DNA of 64,000 nucleotides from Anaerolineales bacterium (lineage in GTDB: Bacteria; Chloroflexota; Anaerolineae; Anaerolineales; UBA11579): the NCBI GenBank assembly GCA_019637675.1, contig JAHBVE010000002.1, forward strand, positions 1-64,000, given 5' to 3'. Below the pieces are notes generated by a model, which saw only the letters and a list, made by a program, of their open reading frames with translations, made no database searches and was not told the DNA's origin. The stretch's first letter is position 1. Every line of letters starts with the position of its first letter. Shown here in pieces: positions 59,666 through 64,000 of this stretch. The position numbers and the translations under genes are program-made.

Positions 59666-62599
59666 CTATTTGAGTTGCGCCGCGATCAACGAAACCGGAT
59701 GCAGCGCCTCGCGGCCTGTGCCGCTGGCGATCTGTGAACGGCAGGATACGCCTGCGGCAACCACATGCTGACCTTCGGCGGCATTGCGCACGGCAGGGAA
59801 CACGGCCAGCTCGCCAATTTGCATAGAAAGCTCATAGTGCTCGGCCTCATAGCCAAACGAGCCGGCCATGCCGCAGCAACCCGAGTTGACCTGCTCGACC
59901 TCGAAGCCGAGCTGGGTGAGGAGCGCGGCGGTGGCGGCGGCGCCAGCCGGCACGCCATCGTCGGCGGGCGCCTGGGCCTTCTGGTAGCAGTGCCCGTGCA
60001 TCAGCACGGAGCGCTGCGCCGGTTGGGCCAATGCGCCGCGCAAGCCATCCAGCCCCTGGCGCAGCAGGAACTCATCCAGCATGTAGCTGCGCCGGGCCAG
60101 CGCGCTCACGCCATCTTCGCCGGGCAGCAAGTCCAGATACTCGTCCTTGAACGTGTAGATCTCGGACGGCTCGATGCCCACGACAGGGATCTTGCGCTCG
60201 GGGTCCCATTCTTCGATAGTGGCCAGTACCCGGCGAGCGTGCTCCTTGGCTTGCGGCAGCAAGCCCTTGGAGATCAGCGTGCGGCCAGCCCCGTTGAAGG
60301 GCAGCACGGCCGCCTTCAGGCCGGCGGCGGCCAGCACGCGGATCGCATCCTGGGCGATCTCAGGATAGAAGAATTCAATGAACGGGTCGGGCAGGAAGAA
60401 AACATCCGCTTCCTGCGGCGCAACCGCGCCCGTAGCACGCGCCGGCACGAACTTGGGCAGGCCGCGCTTGGCGGAGAGGCCGAACAGCTTCTCACCCAGC
60501 GCTTTGCCAATGCTGCTCTGCAGCATCAAGTTGCTGATGGGCGCCGCGGCGCGGCCCAGCTTGCCGAGCACCCCGATGTAGCCAAACAAATAGTCACGCA
60601 ACGGGCGGCTGTGGGTCTTGTAATAGTCGTTCAAGAAGTCGTACTTGATCTTGGCCATGTCCACGCCGGAGGGGCATTCGGCCTTGCAACCCTTGCACTC
60701 CAGGCACAGATCCAGCGCGGCATGGGCCGCCTTTTGCGCATTGGCAGCCACCGCGCCCTGCCCCGGCAGGCCAGTCGAGATCATGGCGCGCAGCAGGTTG
60801 CCGCGGCCGCGGGTGCTATGCTCTTCCTCACGCGTGGCCTGGAACGATGGGCACATCACTCCGCCGTCTTTGCGGCACACGCCGGCGCCATTGCACATCT
60901 CGATCGCTCCACCCAGGCCGCCTTGGCTCGAGAAATCGAGGATAGGCAGCCACGGGTCGGACTTGTACTCCGTGCCGTAGCGCAAGTTGAGATGCATCGG
61001 CTGCGGGTCAAGGATCTTGCCCGGGTTCAGCCGCGCCTGCGGGTCGGCAGCGCGCTTTAGGTCGCGGAAGGCATTGTTGATCTCCGGCCCAAAGGTTTCT
61101 TCAAGCCATTCGCCGTGCGAGAGGCCGTCGCCGTGTTCGCCGCTCATCGAGCCGTAATATTGCTTGGCAGCCGCCATCACGTCCTGTGTGATGCCACGCA
61201 TTTGCTCGATGCCGCGCAGGGTCTTGAGATTGATCAGCGGGCGCACATGCAAACAGCCCGCTGAAGCATGCGCGTAAAAATCGCCACCAGTGCCATACCC
61301 TTCCAGGATACGCATAAAGGCGCGCACGAACTGGCCCAGGTTCTCGACCGGCACGGCCACGTCCTCAATAAAGGGCAGCGGCTTGGCATCGCCCGGGCGC
61401 GACATCAAAAGCCCCAGGCCGACTTTGCGCACGCCCCACACGTTGTCCTGCTCAGCCTGGGTGATGGCGCGCACCGCGCCGGGGCCAAGGGTGGCCAGGC
61501 GCCTTTCCAGCTCCTCTTCTGAGTCGCCGGCAAATTCGATGATGAGAATGGCAGCCGGATCACCCTTCACGAAGCCGAGGCGCTGGGCATACGCCGGCAC
61601 GCTACGCGCCAGGTTGATCATGGCACGCGGGATGAGTTCGATCGCCGAGGGCTCCAGTTTCAGCAAATCCGGCGCGGCGTCGCAGGCTTCGGCAATGCTG
61701 GGATACGACAGCACGCCCAGCACGGTGCGCTTGGGCTTGGGTACCAGGCGCAGCTGCATGCGCTTGAGCACCACCAGCGTACCCTCTGAGCCGACGATGG
61801 CCGGCGCCAGGTTGATGTGCCCCTCGGCGATCGGGGGATACGTATCGCCCGCGCCAGCCCGCGCCCACATGGGCGGCCGGCTGGGCGACCAGGGCAGCAG
61901 GTAGTTGAGGCTGTAGCCGGAAGCCCGCCGCCAGGTGCGCGGCCAGCTCTGCTTGATGCGCTCGCCATGCTGCTCACGGATGCTGAGCGCCTGGCGATAC
62001 AGGCTGCCCTCCAGCGTATCCGTCTCGGCGCGGTTGAACGCGTCGTGCAGCGCCATTTCTTCCAGCCGCGCTCGCGAGCCGTCCGCCAGCAGCACATCGC
62101 TGGCGATGATGTTGTCGGAGGTCATGCCGTAGCTGATGGAGTGCGCGCCGGTGGAGTTGTTGCCGGCCATGCCGCCCAGTGTGGCGCGGTCAGACGAGGC
62201 CGGGTCTGGGCCGAACATCAGCCCGTGGGCCGCGGCTACCTTGTTGAAGGCGTTGAGGACGATGCCCGGCTGAACCCAGGCGGTGCGCTGCTGCGGGTCG
62301 ATCTCCAAAACCTGATTGAGATAACGGGTGAAATCCAGAATGATGGCGGGGCCAATGGTTTGGCCGGCCAGGCTGGTGCCGGAGCCGCGCGGCAGGATGG
62401 GCAGGTTGTATTGCGCGGCCAGCTCTACGATGGCTTCCAGGTCCTCTTCGTGGCGCGGCAGGGCCACGCCCAGCGGCTCGATCTGGTAGATCGACGCATC
62501 TGTGCTGTACAGACGGCGGCTGGGAGCATCCAAACGCAATTCGCTGACGGTGCGCTTGCGCACTTCGGCGGCAAAATCCTGCAACAGTTCTGGGGCCAT
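59666..62599 (-). CDS. FAD-linked 2-hydroxyacid dehydrogenase fused to Fe-S/CCG domains
   Basis: The 977-aa protein combines a GlcD-like FAD domain (LPILPRGSGTSLAGQTIGPA, GNNSTGAHSISYGMTSDNII) with a FAD-oxidase C-terminal region (HASAGCLHVRPLINLKT). After these come iron-sulfur motifs (CNGAGVCRKDGGVMCPSFQA and CLECKGCKAECPSGVDMAKI) and a CCG domain (HGHCYQKAQ, NSGCCGMAGSFGYE). Such fusions oxidise D-lactate, glycolate or 2-hydroxyglutarate and pass electrons to quinones or other carriers. The substrate cannot be specified. It overlaps HflX by one base (TAATG) on the minus strand. Confidence 0.9.
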   Translation of the reverse strand: MAPELLQDFAAEVRKRTVSELRLDAPSRRLYSTDASIYQIEPLGVALPRHEEDLEAIVELAAQYNLPILPRGSGTSLAGQTIGPAIILDFTRYLNQVLEIDPQQRTAWVQPGIVLNAFNKVAAAHGLMFGPDPASSDRATLGGMAGNNSTGAHSISYGMTSDNIIASDVLLADGSRARLEEMALHDAFNRAETDTLEGSLYRQALSIREQHGERIKQSWPRTWRRASGYSLNYLLPWSPSRPPMWARAGAGDTYPPIAEGHINLAPAIVGSEGTLVVLKRMQLRLVPKPKRTVLGVLSYPSIAEACDAAPDLLKLEPSAIELIPRAMINLARSVPAYAQRLGFVKGDPAAILIIEFAGDSEEELERRLATLGPGAVRAITQAEQDNVWGVRKVGLGLLMSRPGDAKPLPFIEDVAVPVENLGQFVRAFMRILEGYGTGGDFYAHASAGCLHVRPLINLKTLRGIEQMRGITQDVMAAAKQYYGSMSGEHGDGLSHGEWLEETFGPEINNAFRDLKRAADPQARLNPGKILDPQPMHLNLRYGTEYKSDPWLPILDFSSQGGLGGAIEMCNGAGVCRKDGGVMCPSFQATREEEHSTRGRGNLLRAMISTGLPGQGAVAANAQKAAHAALDLCLECKGCKAECPSGVDMAKIKYDFLNDYYKTHSRPLRDYLFGYIGVLGKLGRAAAPISNLMLQSSIGKALGEKLFGLSAKRGLPKFVPARATGAVAPQEADVFFLPDPFIEFFYPEIAQDAIRVLAAAGLKAAVLPFNGAGRTLISKGLLPQAKEHARRVLATIEEWDPERKIPVVGIEPSEIYTFKDEYLDLLPGEDGVSALARRSYMLDEFLLRQGLDGLRGALAQPAQRSVLMHGHCYQKAQAPADDGVPAGAAATAALLTQLGFEVEQVNSGCCGMAGSFGYEAEHYELSMQIGELAVFPAVRNAAEGQHVVAAGVSCRSQIASGTGREALHPVSLIAAQLK

Positions 62600-63954
62600 T
62601 ACTCGACTTCCCTCGTGGATGCGGCGGCGGCTTTGCGGCCTTTCGCAAATTCGCTAAAGCGGGCCAGCAGACGGCCCGGCAGGCGCCCGCTGAGCCTGAC
62701 GCCCGCGCGGGTGTGTTCCACAACATCCACCTGACCCTGCTCGTGGAACAAGGCGATGAGCGCCCCCTGCTCATACGGCAGCAACACTTCGATCGGCGTT
62801 AGCGTCTCGTACAGCTTGCGCGTGACAGCCGCCAGCAGTTCATCCAAGCCTTGCTTGGTGAGCGCGGACACCGCGACCGCGCCATCAAACTCGGCCAGCG
62901 CGGCCTGCGCCGCGGCCGGGTCATCCAAGCGGTCGATCTTGTTGAGCACGGTCAGCATCGGCACATGCCGCGCCTCGATCTCATCCAGCGTCTGCATCAC
63001 CGCCTCGGCATGTTCATGCACATTAGGATGGGTGACGTCCATAACATGCAGCAGTAGATCGGCTTCTTTGACTTCTTCCAGCGTGGCCTGAAATGCCTTG
63101 ACCAGGCCATGCGGCAGTTTTTGGATGAAACCCACCGTGTCGGTGAACAAGGCTTCGCGACCGCCGGGCAGGCGCACCTTGCGCGTGGTCGGATCCAGCG
63201 TAGCGAACAGCTTATCGGCCACATAGACCTGCGCATCGGTGAGGGCATTCAGCAGCGTGGACTTGCCCGCGTTGGTATAGCCTACCAGTGCAATAATGGG
63301 AATACGCGCTCGCTTGCGCTGGGCGCGGTAACGGCCGCGGTGGGCGCGCACTTTCTCGAGATCACTGCGCAGGCGCGAGATACGCTTGCCGATCTCACGC
63401 CGGTCAGATTCCAGCTGGGTTTCACCCGGGCCGCGCAGACCCACGCCACCCACCCCGCCGGAGCGGCCGCCGCCACCGCCGGATTGGCGCGCAAGGTGGG
63501 TCCAGGCGCGGGTCAGGCGCGGCAGGCGGTACTCGTACTGCGCCAGCTCGACTTGCAGCGCGCCTTCATGCGTGCTTGCGTGCTGGGCAAAAATATCCAG
63601 GATGAGCGCGGTGCGGTCGATCACGCGACGCTTGGTGCCGAACTCTTCTTCAAGCTCGCGCTGGTGGCGCGGTTGCAGTTCATCATCAAACAGGATGACT
63701 TGAGCGTCCAGCTCCTCAGCCAGCGCTTTGATCTCCTGCACCTTGCCTTTGCCGATCAGTGTCTTGGGATTGGGCGCGTTGATGCGCTGGTAGGTCTGGG
63801 TGACCACTTCCAGCCCAGCTGTATCGGCCAGCAAGGCCAACTCATCCAACGAATCCTCCAGCGGCAGCAGACCCGGGTCAGCCGCGATCTGCACGCCCAC
63901 CAAAATGGCGCGTTCAGGCACGCGCTCGGTGTTGTGCAGTTTGCCTTTTGCCAT
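62599..63954 (-). CDS. hflX: Ribosome-associated GTPase HflX
   Basis: The 451-aa GTPase has the HflX N-terminal domain (INAPNPKTLIGKGKVQEIKA, VILFDDELQPRHQRELEEEF, RTALILDIFAQHASTHEGAL), the Gly-rich linker (GGGGRSGGVGGVGLRGPGET) and the G domain: P-loop GYTNAGKSTLLNALT, switch DTVGFIQKLPHGLV, and NKIDRLDD. HflX splits stalled ribosomes. The C-terminal segment from about 365 is a further conserved domain. The ATG at 63954 begins the normal N-terminus. Length is normal. Confidence 0.94.
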   Translation of the reverse strand: MAKGKLHNTERVPERAILVGVQIAADPGLLPLEDSLDELALLADTAGLEVVTQTYQRINAPNPKTLIGKGKVQEIKALAEELDAQVILFDDELQPRHQRELEEEFGTKRRVIDRTALILDIFAQHASTHEGALQVELAQYEYRLPRLTRAWTHLARQSGGGGGRSGGVGGVGLRGPGETQLESDRREIGKRISRLRSDLEKVRAHRGRYRAQRKRARIPIIALVGYTNAGKSTLLNALTDAQVYVADKLFATLDPTTRKVRLPGGREALFTDTVGFIQKLPHGLVKAFQATLEEVKEADLLLHVMDVTHPNVHEHAEAVMQTLDEIEARHVPMLTVLNKIDRLDDPAAAQAALAEFDGAVAVSALTKQGLDELLAAVTRKLYETLTPIEVLLPYEQGALIALFHEQGQVDVVEHTRAGVRLSGRLPGRLLARFSEFAKGRKAAAASTREVE

Positions 63955-63999
63955 CTATCGCCTTCGTTGCAGCCAGTCAGAGATGCGCTCGACGCCTTC
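63955..63999 (-). CDS. C-terminal fragment of the gene upstream of hflX
   Basis: The last 14 codons (EGVERISDWLQRRR) of a minus-strand frame run off the right edge and end with TAG directly before the hflX ATG. An amphipathic helix ending in Arg residues is compatible with the C-terminus of a class I/II aminotransferase, but that is a guess. The tight junction suggests an operon with hflX. Confidence 0.4.
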   Translation of the reverse strand, partial: EGVERISDWLQRRR

Positions 64000-64000
64000 G

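Noticed and set aside
59765..61060. A 431-residue plus-strand frame inside the FAD/Fe-S dehydrogenase gene
   Set aside because: The minus-strand gene has all its Fe-S and FAD motifs; the opposite frame has none and is a shadow of GC-rich coding.

Overview
This is a GC-rich, gene-dense bacterial chromosomal window. The gene content suggests a Chloroflexota (Anaerolineae-like) genome. Pointers are an F420-type LLM oxidoreductase, Thr/Pro-linked lipoproteins with beta-propeller repeats, a stand-alone SH3 protein, a VanW-MurA pair, very large TPR proteins, several candidate leaderless promoters, and dispersed intergenic repeats. The lineage is an inference from content; no database search was possible. 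No rRNA, tRNA, CRISPR array, prophage or transposase was recognised.

Layout. 1-6.8 kb: LLM oxidoreductase, lipoprotein, nitroreductase, two small conserved families, a SulP transporter and a CBS protein. 6.9-10.8 kb (minus): a CADD-like di-metal protein, then pgm-tatD-polyprenyl synthase. 10.9-17.7 kb (plus): a GT-C glycosyltransferase, then a tRNA-modification cluster (cysteine desulfurase, MnmA, small membrane protein, TrmI, zinc-ribbon protein, NudL-type Nudix). 17.7-26.1 kb (minus): pentose-phosphate genes tkt, tal, gnd and zwf, with an orphan DNA methyltransferase between tkt and tal. 26.2-28.7 kb: DUF5996, an S51 peptidase with a duplicated 3' end, and ribosomal protein L25. 28.9-37.7 kb: a three-gene operon of small two-TM protein, 1705-aa TPR protein and 1077-aa TPR/caspase-like (C25-type) protein. 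37.7-38.65 kb: a repeat-filled intergenic region. 38.65-47.3 kb: SmpB, HutH, an A-type Fe-S carrier with a His/Cys tail, small membrane and zinc-ribbon proteins, a lower-GC NPCBM/beta-propeller lipoprotein, RsmD and a thioesterase. 47.4-55.4 kb: VanW, MurA (Cys to Asp), Trm112-like, HEAT protein, two aldo/keto reductases, EamA and a YyaL-type protein. 55.4-59.2 kb: a VOC protein, then pgi-rpiA-pgl, which complement the first pentose-phosphate locus. 59.2-64 kb (minus): a small lipoprotein, an FAD/Fe-S 2-hydroxyacid dehydrogenase, HflX and a gene fragment.

How the genes work together. Zwf, Pgl and Gnd form the oxidative pentose-phosphate branch; RpiA, Tkt and Tal form most of the non-oxidative branch, with Pgi and Pgm linking to glycolysis and glucose-1-phosphate. 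The desulfurase can feed sulfur to MnmA beside TrmI, giving a tRNA-modification unit. VanW and MurA point to the cell envelope.

The strongest candidate for an undescribed system is the membrane protein / giant TPR / TPR-caspase-like operon at 28.9-37.7 kb. The second is the CADD-like protein, which appears to keep the sacrificial Tyr and Lys of the chlamydial p-aminobenzoate synthase.
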